Assembly: GCA_903872075.1 (NCBI GenBank)
Contig: CAIQJF010000034.1
Coordinates: 1-64,000 of the forward strand
Length of the DNA: 64,000 nt
Reading direction: 5' to 3'
From: an uncultured Caulobacteraceae bacterium
GTDB lineage: Bacteria > Pseudomonadota > Alphaproteobacteria > Caulobacterales > Caulobacteraceae
Shown: positions 28,848-39,088 of the stretch, in pieces
Numbering within the stretch: the first letter of the stretch is position 1
How the letters are laid out: every line of letters starts with the position of its first letter
Program-made: the position numbers and the translations under genes
Notes under the pieces: generated by a model
The model's input: the letters and a program-made list of their open reading frames with translations, nothing else
Told to the model about the DNA's origin: nothing
Databases searched by the model: none

Positions 28848-31800
28848 GGCCGCCAGCCTCGCGCCGATCCGACCCTGCGGAGCGCCTTGATCCTCCAATC
28901 CGCGCAGAACTCTTCAGTGTCGAGCGCCTGGAGGAATTCGCGCGCGTGCTCGCCGCGGAACAGAAGGTTACGGCCCGACGGGGGCGTGGCCATCCCCTGG
29001 CCAGCCGGCTTTCCGACAACTCACGCGTCCTGACCGACTGCTATCGGGGATTCGCCAAGGCCGCCGCCATGGGACAGGCCGTGACGCCGGCGGCTGAGTG
29101 GCTTCTCGACAACTTTCATGTCGTCGACGATCAGATACGGGAAATCCGGGACGATCTGCCCCCCGGTTACTACCGGAAGCTTCCTAAACTCGCCGAGGGG
29201 CCCCTGGCGGGCTATCCGCGGGTGTTTGGCATCGCCTGGGCGCTTGTCGCCCACACCGACAGCGCTATCGATCTGGAAAAGCTGACCCGGTTCGTCGAGG
29301 CCTACCAGCAGGTGCAGCCGCTTACGATCGGCGAGCTGTGGGCGCTGGCGATCACCCTTCGCGTCACCCTGGTGGAGAACCTGCGCCGGGTGGCCGAAAC
29401 GATCGCGGCGCGGCTCGCGGCGCGAAACCGCGCGGATGTTTTGGCGGACCGAATTCTCGGAACCGACACGGTCGGGCCGGTGTCGACCGCCGCGGCGCTG
29501 AAGGACCTTGGCGATACGCCCTGGTCGATGGCCTTCGCTGTTCAACTCGCCCAGCGCCTGCGCGACCGTGATCCGGCCGTGACGCCGGCCTTGCACTGGC
29601 TGATTGAGGCGCTGGCGGGCGACGGCGAGGCCATTGAGGACGTGGTGCGCGACCAGGTGCAGCGCCAGAGCGCCATGAACGTCACGGTCCGAAACATCAT
29701 CAACAGCATGCGGCTGATTTCGGTCACCAACTGGGCCGAGTTCTTCGAGGCCGTCAGTGCGGTGGATCGGGTGATGCGTCGCCGGAGCGATTTCACGGCG
29801 ATGGATTTCGCCACCCGCGACCTCTACCGCCGGGCGATCGAGGACCTGGCCCGGTGCTCAGACCGCGAAGAAACCGACGTGGCCGAACGGGCCCTGGCGG
29901 CCGCCCGACAGGTGGACTCCGAGAGCCCGCAGGATCGGGCGACGCTCCGCGAAACCGATCTGGGATACTATCTGATCTCCATGGGCCGCCCGGCGTTCGA
30001 GCGGACGCTTGGGTGCCGCCGGCCGATTTCGACGTGGCTGTTCCGCCTCAACGCCGATATCGGCGTGTCCAGCTATGTGGCCATGGTCGCCTTCGGCTCG
30101 GTCCTGATCCTCGCCCTGGGGCTGGCGGCGGCCGCCTGGGGCGGCGGCGGCGAATGGGCCCTGCTCGCCCTGGCCGTCGCGGGCGCGTTTCCCGCGTCGG
30201 ATCTCGCCGTGGCTGCCGTCAACCGGCTGATTTCACAATCTGTCGGGGCCATGCCGCTGCCGGGCCTGGAACTGCGCCACGGCGTGCCCGCCGAGATGAG
30301 TACGATCATTGTCGTTCCGACCCTGCTGACGAGCGTCGAATCGGTCATGCGCCAGATCGAGCGCCTGGAAGTGCACCATCTCGCCAATCCTGATGACCAT
30401 TTCAGCTTCGCCCTGCTCTCGGACTGGACCGACAGTCCCACCGAGCACCGCGATGGCGACGACGTCCTGGTGGCGGAGGCGCAGGCCGGAATCGACGGGC
30501 TGAACGCGCGCTATCCCTCCGAAGGCGACACGCGCCGCTTCCACCTGCTGCATCGCCGTCGGGTGTGGACCGCCAGCGAGGGCAGTTGGATCGGCTGGGA
30601 GCGAAAACGCGGCAAGCTGCACGAGCTGAACCGGCTGCTCAGGGGGGCGACGGACACCACCTTCCTGTGGGCCGATGGCCGCTCGCCGGCCCTGCCCGTC
30701 GGCGTTCGCTTCGTCATAACCGTCGATTCCGACACCCGCCTGCCGATCGGCGCGGCCAGACGACTGGTAGGCAAGATCGCCCACCCGCTGAACCAGCCCT
30801 TCTTCAATCCGCGGACCGGTCTCGTCGCGCACGGCCACGCGATCCTGCAACCCCGCGTGGCTCCGTCCCTGCCCGTGGGCAGCGAGGGAACCCTGTTTCA
30901 GCGGGTCTTTTCGGGGCCGAATGGCCTGGATCCCTACGCCCTGGCCGTGTCCGACATCTATCAGGATCTGTTCGAGGAAGGGTCCTACTGCGGCAAGGGC
31001 GTCTATGAGATCGATCCCTTCGAGGCCGCTCTGGCGGGCCAGATCCCTGAAAGCGCCGTTCTCAGTCACGATTTGCTTGAGGGCGTGCTGGCGCGCGCCG
31101 GCCTGGTCTCGGATATCGAGGTCGTCGAGGAATTTCCGTCCCGTTACGCCGTGGCGGCCGCCCGCCAGCACCGCTGGGTGCGCGGCGATTGGCAACTGCT
31201 GCCCTGGATCTTCGCGCCCCTGGGCGCCTCGCGCCATGGGCGACGGCGCACGCGGCTTCCGCTCATGGGCCGTTGGAAGCTGCTGGACAATCTGAGGCGG
31301 TCGCTGTCGGCCCCGGCGGCCGTGATCGCCCTGATCGTCGGCTGGATGCTGCCGGTTGAGGTGGCGGGCCTCTGGACAGCTTTCATTCTTCTGACCATTG
31401 CCCTGCCGCCGCTTCTGCCGGCCATCGCCGGACTGCTCCCGCGTCGCGGCGCGGTATCCATCCGGGCGCACCTGCGCGGACTCTGGGACGATCTCGCCCT
31501 GGGTCTTGTCCAGAGCGCGTTCCTCATCACCTTCCTCGCCCATCAGGCCTGGCTGATGACCGATGCCGCCGTCCGGATGCTCTGCCGGCTCTTCATCCAT
31601 CGCCGGCGCCTCCTGGAGTGGGTGACCGCCGCGCAAAGCGACAGCGACCTGACCTTCAGCCCCCGGGCGCTTACCGCCCAGCTCGCCGCCGCGCTCCTCT
31701 GGAGCGCGGGCGTCGCGGCGCTGGTGGCCTTGGAGGGGCGTGGAGGCTGGCTTTTCGCCGCCCCGCTGCTGGCGGCCTGGGCTGTCTCCCCTCTGATCGC

Positions 31801-34800
31801 CTATTGGACCAGCGCCCCGACGCCGATCGACGCCCGCCTGGTGATTGCCGCGCCCGACGCCCTGACCCTCCGGCTCATCGCCCGGCGCACCTGGCGGTTC
31901 TTCGAGGTGTTCATCACGCCTGAAGACCACATGCTGCCGCCGGACAATTTTCAGGAAGATCCCCTGCCGGTCGTCGCGCACCGGACTTCGCCCACGAATG
32001 TCGGCCTCTATCTGCTGTCCGTGGCCGCCGCCCGGGATTTCGGCTGGATCGGACTGGTCGACACCGTGGACCGCCTGGAGGCGACGCTGGCGACCCTGGA
32101 ACGGCTCGAGCAGCACAGGGGGCACTTCTTCAACTGGTACGACACTTCCGACCTTCGGGCGCTTGAACCGAAGTATGTCTCCTCGGTCGACAGCGGCAAT
32201 CTCGCCGGGCATCTGATCGCGTTGGCCGTCGCCTGTCAGGACATGGCCCTCGCGCCCGGTCTGCATGCGGCCTGGACCTCTGGCCTCGAAGATACGCTGT
32301 GCGTCCTGCAGGAAAGCCTCGCGGCGGCCGGCGCGGGTCCTGGCGACGGCCCGTTCCGGCCCCTGATGGACAGTATCGAGGCGACCTTGACCGGGCTGCG
32401 TCACGTTCCGGCCGGACTGGCGGAACCGGCAGCGCGGCTCGAACACCTCGCAGGTCAGGCGGCGGTGATCACCGACCGCGCCTCGGCCTGTGCGCAGCAG
32501 CCCGCGGGCGAAGTCGCCCTCGCGTGGGCGACGGCGTTTGCCCGGGCGGTCGCCGCGCACCGCAGCGACGCCCAGGCTTTCCTTCCCACGCCGGCGGCCG
32601 CCGGCGCGAGCCGCGCCATGAGCCTTCGCCTGACCCGCCTGGCCGTGCGCCTCAAGGCCATGGCCATGGCCATGGAATTCGGCTTTCTCTACGACGAGGA
32701 CCGGCAACTGTTTTCCATCGGATATCGCCCGACCGAGGGGGAACAGGATCCCAGCTTCTACGATCTGCTGGCCTCCGAGGCCCGCCTCGCCAGTTTCTTC
32801 GCCATCGCCAAGGGGGATGTGCCGGCCAAACATTGGTTCCGCCTGGGGCGGACCATGACTCCGATCAACGCGGGCTCGGCGCTGATCTCCTGGTCAGGGT
32901 CGATGTTTGAATATCTGATGCCGTCACTGGTGATGCGGGCGCCCGCGGGCAGTCTGCTGGAGCGCACCAACCGCCTGGTGGTCGCTCGCCAGGAAGCCTA
33001 TGGCGCGTCGCTGCGCGTGCCCTGGGGCATGTCGGAATCCGAATACAACACCCGCGACATCGAACAGACGTACCAGTACTCGAGCTTCGGCGTGCCGGAC
33101 CTCGGCTACAAACGTGGGCTCTCCGAAAGCACCGTCATCGCCCCCTACGCCAGCGGGCTCGCGGCCATGATCGATCCCGGCGCGGCGGCGCGCAATTTCC
33201 GCCGCATGGCGGATCTGGGCGCCCGCGGCGCCTATGGCTGGGTGGAGGCGATCGACTACACGCGATCGCGTCTCCCGGCCGGCAAAACCTTTGCCATTGT
33301 CGGCGCCTTCATGGCGCACCACCAGGCCATGACGATTCTGGGTCTCGGCAACGCCCTGCACGGCGGGCTGATGCGTGAGCGCTTCCATAGCGAGCCGATG
33401 GTCCAGGCGGCGGAACTCCTGCTGCAGGAGCGCATGCCGCGCGGTGTCGCCCTCGCGCGCCGGCCGCTCGACCCGGTCGCTCTCACGCTGGAACCGGCCG
33501 ACCTGCCGCCCGAGATCGAGCGCCGATACAGCTCGCCGCACTCCGCCGCGCCGCGCACCCACCTTCAGTCGAACGGGCGCTACGCGGTCATGGTGACCGC
33601 GGCGGGCTCTGGCTACAGCCGCTGGAGGGATATCGCCATCACCCGGTGGCGCGAGGATCCGACCCGCGACGACTGGGGATCGTTCGTCTTTCTGCGCGAC
33701 GTGGATGGTGGCGCCACCTGGTCTGCGGGCTACCAACCCTGCGGAACCGAAGCGGACGCCTATGACGTGACGTTCTCCGAAGACCGGTCGACCATCATCC
33801 GGGATGACGGTGCAATCACCACCACCCTGGAAATCGCCATCTCGCCCGAGGACGACGCCGAGGTCCGCCGGGTCTCCATCACCAACCATGGAGCCCGCAC
33901 CCGCGAGATCGAGGTCACGTCCTACGCCGAGCTGGCCCTCGCCCGCCCACAAGACGACACGGCCCATCCGGCCTTTTCGAAGCTGTTCGTGATGACGGAG
34001 TTCGTCGCCGGCCTGGGAGCGATCCTCGCCACCCGCCGCGCGCGGTCGGCCGCTGACCCTGTGGTCTGGGCGGCCCATCTGGCCGTCGTCGAGGGCGAGG
34101 CGGTCGGCGACCTTCAGTTCGAAACCGACAGGGCCCGTTTTATCGGTCGCGGAAGGACGGCGCGAACGGCGGCGGCGATCACCGAGCGCTGGCCCCTCTC
34201 CGGCGCCTTGGGCGCGGTGCTGGATCCGGTCTTCAGCCTCCGTCGCAGGGTGCGCATACCCCGCGGCTCGACCGTGCGTATCGCCTTCTGGACCTTGGCC
34301 GCCGGGTCGCGCGACGACGTGGTCGCTCTCGCGGACAAGCACAAGGACCCCGGCGCCTTCGAGCGCGCCGCCACGCTTGCCTGGACCCAGGCTCAGATGC
34401 AGCTGCATCACCTGGGCGTCGGTCTCGCCGAGGCGCATCTGTTTCAACGTCTCGCCAACCACGTCCTCTATTCGGACGCCAGTCTGCGTCCCGCGGCGGA
34501 CGTTTTGCGCCGGGGCGCGGGCAAGGCCTCGACGCTCTGGGGGCAGGGGCTCTCCGGCGACCTGCCCATCATTCTTGTCTGCGTCAGCCAGGCGACGGAC
34601 CTGGAGTTGGTGCGGCAGTTGCTGCACGCCCACGAATACTGGCGCCTCAAACAGCTGGCGGTGGATCTGGTGATCCTCAACGAACGCGCGACGTCCTACG
34701 ACCACAACCTGGAGGACGCGCTCAAGGCGCTTCTGCGCACGACCCAGTCAGCGCCGGCCGCCGATCTGGCTGTGCGGGGCGGCGTTTTCCTGCTGCGCGC

Positions 34801-37444
34801 CGATATCATCGGCGCCGAGGCCTGTGACCGCCTCCGCGCCACGGCCCGAGCGGTCCTGCACGGCGATCGCGGTTCCCTCGCCGACCAGATCGACCAGGCG
34901 CACAGTCGGCCGCGTCCCGCCTCGGCGATGAGTCCGCCGCCTGCGCCCCGTCCAATGGCCGGCCCCGTCGCCGAACCGCCACCGCCGCGCGTGCCGATGG
35001 AGTTCTTCAACGGGCGTGGCGGGTTCATCAACGATGGGCGGGACTATCTGACCATCCTGGACGGCGACGGACGCACGCCCGCGCCTTGGGTGAATGTCAT
35101 CGCCAATCCGGTGTTCGGCTTTCAGGTCTCGACCGAGGGCTCCGGGTTCACGTGGGCGCTCAATAGCCAGCAGAACCAGGTCACGCCCTGGTCCAACGAT
35201 CCCGTGGGCGACACGCCGGGCGAGGCGATCTATCTGCGAGACGAGGACACCAGCGAATTCTGGAGCCCGACCTCGCTGCCTATCCGTATTCCCGGCGCAC
35301 CTTACTCCGCGCGTCATGGCCAGGGCCTGACCACCTTTGAGCACCAGTCGCACGGCCTTGCCCTGACCCTCACACAGTTCGCCCCCGTGGACGATCCGAT
35401 CAAGATTTCGCGGTTGGCGATCACCAATCAATCTGGTCGCGCCAGGCGATTGTCCGTCACGGCCTATGTGGAATGGGTTCTTGGCGCCAACCGCGCAGCG
35501 ACGGCCCCGTTCGTGATGACGCAGACCGACCCGGAAACCGGGGCCTTGTTCGCGGTCAATCCGTCCAGCGATCAGTTCGCCGAGCGGGTCGCCTTCCTCG
35601 ACATGAAGGGCCAGCAGACCTCCTGGACCGGCGACCGCGCGGAATTCCTCGGCCGAAATGGCGACCTGCGGCGGCCGCTGGCGCTGGCGAGCGGCGCGCC
35701 GCTCTCCAATCAGACCGGACCTGGGCTCGATCCCTGCGGTGTTCTTCGCGCCCCGATCGCGATCGCGCCCGGCGCGACGGTGGAGATCGTCATCTGCCTC
35801 GGACAGGCACAGTCCAGGCCCGAGGCCTCGAGGCTGCTGGTGAAATACCGGAAGGCCGATCTCGGCGCCGTGCTCGACGACGTGGTCGAACAATGGGACG
35901 GCGTTCTGGGCGTTGTGCAGGTGAAGACTCCCGACAGGGCCCTTGATGTCATGATGAATCGGTGGCTGCCCTATCAGGTTCTCGCCTGCCGGGTGTGGGG
36001 CCGGGCCGGGTTCTACCAGGCAAGCGGCGCCTATGGCTTCCGCGACCAGCTGCAGGATGTCATGGCGCTATGTATTTCGCGCCCGGATGTCGCCCGCGAG
36101 CACATCCTCAGGGCGGCCGCGCGGCAATTCGTGGAAGGCGACGTCCAGCACTGGTGGTTGCCCGAATCCGGGCGCGGCGTGCGTACCCTGATTTCCGATG
36201 ATCGTATCTGGCTGGCCTATGTGGTCGCCCACTATGTGCGGGTGACGGGCGATACGATGGTGCTCGACGTCGACGTCCCGTTTCTCGAGGGACCTGTCCT
36301 GGCGCCGGAGTCGCATGAAGCCTTCTTCGAACCGGCCATTTCGGGCCACGCGGCCAGTCTGTTCGATCACTGCGCCCTGGCGCTCGACCACAGCCTGGCC
36401 GTCGGCGCCCACGGCCTGCCGCTCATGGGGACCGGAGACTGGAACGATGGCCTCGATCGGGTCGGCGGCGGTGGCAAGGGCGAGAGCGTCTGGCTTGCGT
36501 GGCTGCTGTGCTCGACCCTGGAGAGCTTTTCCGGCCTGGCCGACTCGCGGGCGGACGCCGCGGGCAAGGCAGCCACCTGGCGGGCGGCTGTCGCGGAGCT
36601 GGCCAGGGCGCTCGACGCCGAAGGCTGGGACGGGGATTGGTATCGCCGCGCCTATTTCGATGACGGTTCGCCCCTGGGCTCCGTCGCCAACAGCCAGTGC
36701 CGCATCGATTCCATTTCCCAGTCCTGGGCGGTGATCGCCGGTGTCGCCGATCCGGATCGCGCCGGCCGCGCCATGGAGGCTGTGGACCGTATGCTGATCA
36801 GCGAAGACGAGCAGCTCGCCCTGCTGTTCACACCGCCGTTCGATCATCCGGCCCAGGACCCCGGCTATATCAAGGGTTACCCGCCGGGCCTTCGCGAGAA
36901 CGGCGGCCAGTACACGCACGCGGCGGCTTGGGCCGCCATGGCGTTCGCCATGCGCGGGGATGGCGACCGGGCGGGTCAGTTGCTGTCGATGCTCAACCCC
37001 ATCCGCCATTCAGAAACCAGCGCCGGCGCCCAGCGCTACAAGGTCGAGCCCTATGTAGTCAGCGCCGACGTCTATTCGGTGGCCCCCCACGTGGGTCGTG
37101 GCGGTTGGACCTGGTACACCGGCGCGGCCGGCTGGCTCTACAATGTGGCGCTGGAGCGGGTGCTTGGCTTCCGCCCGCAGGGCGACTCGCTCGTCCTTGA
37201 TCCCTGCATTCCGCGCCATTGGCGCGGCTTTCAGATTGTCTACCGCCACCGGTCCGCACGCTATGAAATCTCCGTCGAGAACCCCCTGGGCGTGTGTCGC
37301 GGGATCCTCACCGTCAGGCTGGACGGCGTCACCCTGGCCCGGGGCGCCTCCGTCACCCTCGTCGATGACGGGGCGACCCATAAGGTCATGGTTGTCTTGG
37401 GCGAGATCGCGGCCGGAAGCGGCCTTGGCGTGACGGCCGCCTGA
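28844..37444 (+). CDS. ndvB: Cyclic beta-1,2-glucan synthase (GT84-GH94, 2866 aa)
   Basis: A giant inner-membrane enzyme that initiates, elongates, trims and cyclises beta-1,2-glucan for the periplasm. The N-terminal cytoplasmic region (1-405) precedes membrane helices at about 410-470. The GT84 glycosyltransferase (about 480-800) has DSDTRLP near 628 and QHRWVRGDW near 774 (the QxxRW-type motif). More helices lie at about 820-990. A glycoamylase-like domain (about 1026-1520) contains YNTRDIEQTYQYSSFG and LGYKRGLSESTV. Beta-sandwich and GH94 phosphorylase parts follow to the end, with GTGDWNDGLDRVG near 2527 carrying the catalytic Asp. The length matches ChvB/NdvB (about 2830). The start is a TTG without an obvious ribosome site. 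No neighbouring NdvA exporter is identified. Confidence 0.93.
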   Translation: MRPPASRRSDPAERLDPPIRAELFSVERLEEFARVLAAEQKVTARRGRGHPLASRLSDNSRVLTDCYRGFAKAAAMGQAVTPAAEWLLDNFHVVDDQIREIRDDLPPGYYRKLPKLAEGPLAGYPRVFGIAWALVAHTDSAIDLEKLTRFVEAYQQVQPLTIGELWALAITLRVTLVENLRRVAETIAARLAARNRADVLADRILGTDTVGPVSTAAALKDLGDTPWSMAFAVQLAQRLRDRDPAVTPALHWLIEALAGDGEAIEDVVRDQVQRQSAMNVTVRNIINSMRLISVTNWAEFFEAVSAVDRVMRRRSDFTAMDFATRDLYRRAIEDLARCSDREETDVAERALAAARQVDSESPQDRATLRETDLGYYLISMGRPAFERTLGCRRPISTWLFRLNADIGVSSYVAMVAFGSVLILALGLAAAAWGGGGEWALLALAVAGAFPASDLAVAAVNRLISQSVGAMPLPGLELRHGVPAEMSTIIVVPTLLTSVESVMRQIERLEVHHLANPDDHFSFALLSDWTDSPTEHRDGDDVLVAEAQAGIDGLNARYPSEGDTRRFHLLHRRRVWTASEGSWIGWERKRGKLHELNRLLRGATDTTFLWADGRSPALPVGVRFVITVDSDTRLPIGAARRLVGKIAHPLNQPFFNPRTGLVAHGHAILQPRVAPSLPVGSEGTLFQRVFSGPNGLDPYALAVSDIYQDLFEEGSYCGKGVYEIDPFEAALAGQIPESAVLSHDLLEGVLARAGLVSDIEVVEEFPSRYAVAAARQHRWVRGDWQLLPWIFAPLGASRHGRRRTRLPLMGRWKLLDNLRRSLSAPAAVIALIVGWMLPVEVAGLWTAFILLTIALPPLLPAIAGLLPRRGAVSIRAHLRGLWDDLALGLVQSAFLITFLAHQAWLMTDAAVRMLCRLFIHRRRLLEWVTAAQSDSDLTFSPRALTAQLAAALLWSAGVAALVALEGRGGWLFAAPLLAAWAVSPLIAYWTSAPTPIDARLVIAAPDALTLRLIARRTWRFFEVFITPEDHMLPPDNFQEDPLPVVAHRTSPTNVGLYLLSVAAARDFGWIGLVDTVDRLEATLATLERLEQHRGHFFNWYDTSDLRALEPKYVSSVDSGNLAGHLIALAVACQDMALAPGLHAAWTSGLEDTLCVLQESLAAAGAGPGDGPFRPLMDSIEATLTGLRHVPAGLAEPAARLEHLAGQAAVITDRASACAQQPAGEVALAWATAFARAVAAHRSDAQAFLPTPAAAGASRAMSLRLTRLAVRLKAMAMAMEFGFLYDEDRQLFSIGYRPTEGEQDPSFYDLLASEARLASFFAIAKGDVPAKHWFRLGRTMTPINAGSALISWSGSMFEYLMPSLVMRAPAGSLLERTNRLVVARQEAYGASLRVPWGMSESEYNTRDIEQTYQYSSFGVPDLGYKRGLSESTVIAPYASGLAAMIDPGAAARNFRRMADLGARGAYGWVEAIDYTRSRLPAGKTFAIVGAFMAHHQAMTILGLGNALHGGLMRERFHSEPMVQAAELLLQERMPRGVALARRPLDPVALTLEPADLPPEIERRYSSPHSAAPRTHLQSNGRYAVMVTAAGSGYSRWRDIAITRWREDPTRDDWGSFVFLRDVDGGATWSAGYQPCGTEADAYDVTFSEDRSTIIRDDGAITTTLEIAISPEDDAEVRRVSITNHGARTREIEVTSYAELALARPQDDTAHPAFSKLFVMTEFVAGLGAILATRRARSAADPVVWAAHLAVVEGEAVGDLQFETDRARFIGRGRTARTAAAITERWPLSGALGAVLDPVFSLRRRVRIPRGSTVRIAFWTLAAGSRDDVVALADKHKDPGAFERAATLAWTQAQMQLHHLGVGLAEAHLFQRLANHVLYSDASLRPAADVLRRGAGKASTLWGQGLSGDLPIILVCVSQATDLELVRQLLHAHEYWRLKQLAVDLVILNERATSYDHNLEDALKALLRTTQSAPAADLAVRGGVFLLRADIIGAEACDRLRATARAVLHGDRGSLADQIDQAHSRPRPASAMSPPPAPRPMAGPVAEPPPPRVPMEFFNGRGGFINDGRDYLTILDGDGRTPAPWVNVIANPVFGFQVSTEGSGFTWALNSQQNQVTPWSNDPVGDTPGEAIYLRDEDTSEFWSPTSLPIRIPGAPYSARHGQGLTTFEHQSHGLALTLTQFAPVDDPIKISRLAITNQSGRARRLSVTAYVEWVLGANRAATAPFVMTQTDPETGALFAVNPSSDQFAERVAFLDMKGQQTSWTGDRAEFLGRNGDLRRPLALASGAPLSNQTGPGLDPCGVLRAPIAIAPGATVEIVICLGQAQSRPEASRLLVKYRKADLGAVLDDVVEQWDGVLGVVQVKTPDRALDVMMNRWLPYQVLACRVWGRAGFYQASGAYGFRDQLQDVMALCISRPDVAREHILRAAARQFVEGDVQHWWLPESGRGVRTLISDDRIWLAYVVAHYVRVTGDTMVLDVDVPFLEGPVLAPESHEAFFEPAISGHAASLFDHCALALDHSLAVGAHGLPLMGTGDWNDGLDRVGGGGKGESVWLAWLLCSTLESFSGLADSRADAAGKAATWRAAVAELARALDAEGWDGDWYRRAYFDDGSPLGSVANSQCRIDSISQSWAVIAGVADPDRAGRAMEAVDRMLISEDEQLALLFTPPFDHPAQDPGYIKGYPPGLRENGGQYTHAAAWAAMAFAMRGDGDRAGQLLSMLNPIRHSETSAGAQRYKVEPYVVSADVYSVAPHVGRGGWTWYTGAAGWLYNVALERVLGFRPQGDSLVLDPCIPRHWRGFQIVYRHRSARYEISVENPLGVCRGILTVRLDGVTLARGASVTLVDDGATHKVMVVLGEIAAGSGLGVTAA

Positions 37445-37456
37445 AGGCAGAGGGCG

Positions 37457-39088
37457 TCAGGCGGCGGCGGGCCTCAGATGCCGCGCGCCGCGGGAGCGCA
37501 GGTCGCGGATGATCTCATGGGCGGCGTTGTGGCCGGGCGCGCCGGTGACGCCGCCGCCCGGATGGGTTCCCGATCCGCACATGTAGAGACCGCGCACCGG
37601 CGCGCGGTAGTCGCCGTAACCCAGAGCAGGCCGGGCGCTGTAGAGCTGGTCCAGGGTCAGGGAGCCGTGGAAGATATCGCCTCCGGTCAGGGCCAGCTTC
37701 CGCTCAAGATCAAGCGGCGAGAGGATCATGCGGCCGAGGATCGCGCCCTTGAAGTTGGGCGCATAGGCCGTGACCGTGTCGACGATGAGGTCCGCCACCT
37801 TCTCGCGGTGATCGTCCCAGCTTGAACCACCTTCAAGCCCGGCAGGAAGGGTCGGCGCGAACTGCTGGCAGAACAGGCTGGCCACGTGCTGACCGGGCGG
37901 GGCGAGGGAATCGTCGAGTACGCTGGGGATATGCATCTCGATTGAGGGCGACCGCGCCCAGCCGTGCATCCGCGCGTCCATATAGGCCTGGTCCAGATAG
38001 GTCAGGGACGGGGCGATGACGATGCTGGCCCCGTGCTGCTCCGCCCGGCCCTGGCTCGGCAGACAGGTGAAACTGGGGAGTTCCGACAGCGCCACGTTCA
38101 TCCGGAACGTGCCCGACGCGCAGCGCCAGGACGCCATGCGGTCCTTGAATGGCTGATCCAGATGTTCCTGACCCACCAGGGACCCGAAGAGCAGTTTGGG
38201 ATTGAGGTTTGAGATCACGGCGCGCGCCGAGAGATCGGTTCCATCGTCGAGCACCACGCCGCGCGCCTTGCCGCCGTGGATGGCGATCTCGCGCACTGGC
38301 GAATCCACCGAGATCTCGACGCCGGCCTCAACGCAGGCCTTGGCCATGGCCTGGGTGATCGACCCCATGCCGCCCAGCGCATGGCCCCAGGCCCCCTTGA
38401 CCCCGTTCACCTCGCCGAACACGTGATGCAGCAGCACATAGGCCGAGCCCGGGGTGTAGGGGCTGGCGTAGTTGCCGATGGTGGCGTCGAAGCCCAGCAG
38501 GCCCTTGAGCACGTCTGTCTCGAACCAGGAATCGAGGATATCGCCGGCGCTCTTGCCGAACAGATCCAGCAGGTCGCCCTGGCCCTTGATCCCCATCCGG
38601 CGGACCTGGTTGGCGAGGCCCACGCCGCTGATCAGGTCGCGAATTCCGCCTTCCGGATTGATCGGCGTCTTCAGCAGCAATGAGCGCAGCAGTTCGACAT
38701 TGCCGTCCAGATGGGCGTGGAAAGCCTCCAGCCGGTCGGCGTCCTTGGGCGAGAACCGCGACACCTCGCGGTGCGACCGCGCCGGATCCTTGTCCAGGAT
38801 GAGATAGCGCTGGTCGTCCACGGGTGAGAAATAGGAGAGGGGCCGTATCACCACCTTCAGCCCGTGCCGGGCCAGCTCCATGTCGGCGATGACCTTGGGA
38901 TTGAGCAGGGACACCGAATAGCTGGCCACGGAATTGCGGAAACCGGGATGGAATTCCTCGGTGATCGCCGCCCCGCCGACCACGCCCCGGCGTTCCAACA
39001 CCCGCACCTTGTAACCCGCGCGGGCCAGATAGAAGGCGCAGGTCAGGCCGTTGTGGCCGCCGCCGACGATCAGCGCATCATAGGCCAT
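37457..39088 (-). CDS. FAD-dependent oxidoreductase, PYROXD2/CrtI-like (543 aa)
   Basis: A flavoprotein of the phytoene-desaturase/PYROXD2 group. The N-terminal dinucleotide fold is ALIVGGGHNGLTCAFYLARAG (residues about 5-25), followed by the VLERRGVVGGAA motif. GGMGSITQAMAKACVEAGVEI (about 270-290) is the second conserved block. The C-terminal FAD contact is GLYMCGSGTHPGGGVTGAPG. Members desaturate or oxidise hydrophobic substrates; without carotenoid genes nearby, a carotenoid role is unsupported. The ATG (39086-39088) lies inside the 3' end of the Rieske oxygenase gene, an 11-base overlap, so the two should be translated together and may act in sequence. It is convergent with the glucan synthase gene, with only 12 bases between them. 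Confidence 0.85.
   Translation of the reverse strand: MAYDALIVGGGHNGLTCAFYLARAGYKVRVLERRGVVGGAAITEEFHPGFRNSVASYSVSLLNPKVIADMELARHGLKVVIRPLSYFSPVDDQRYLILDKDPARSHREVSRFSPKDADRLEAFHAHLDGNVELLRSLLLKTPINPEGGIRDLISGVGLANQVRRMGIKGQGDLLDLFGKSAGDILDSWFETDVLKGLLGFDATIGNYASPYTPGSAYVLLHHVFGEVNGVKGAWGHALGGMGSITQAMAKACVEAGVEISVDSPVREIAIHGGKARGVVLDDGTDLSARAVISNLNPKLLFGSLVGQEHLDQPFKDRMASWRCASGTFRMNVALSELPSFTCLPSQGRAEQHGASIVIAPSLTYLDQAYMDARMHGWARSPSIEMHIPSVLDDSLAPPGQHVASLFCQQFAPTLPAGLEGGSSWDDHREKVADLIVDTVTAYAPNFKGAILGRMILSPLDLERKLALTGGDIFHGSLTLDQLYSARPALGYGDYRAPVRGLYMCGSGTHPGGGVTGAPGHNAAHEIIRDLRSRGARHLRPAAA

Noticed and set aside
30233-34705. Long antisense frames of 866 and 593 codons inside the glucan synthase gene
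   Set aside because: Same high-GC artefact: low-complexity composition, no motif and no ribosome site, while the plus-strand reading shows all domains.
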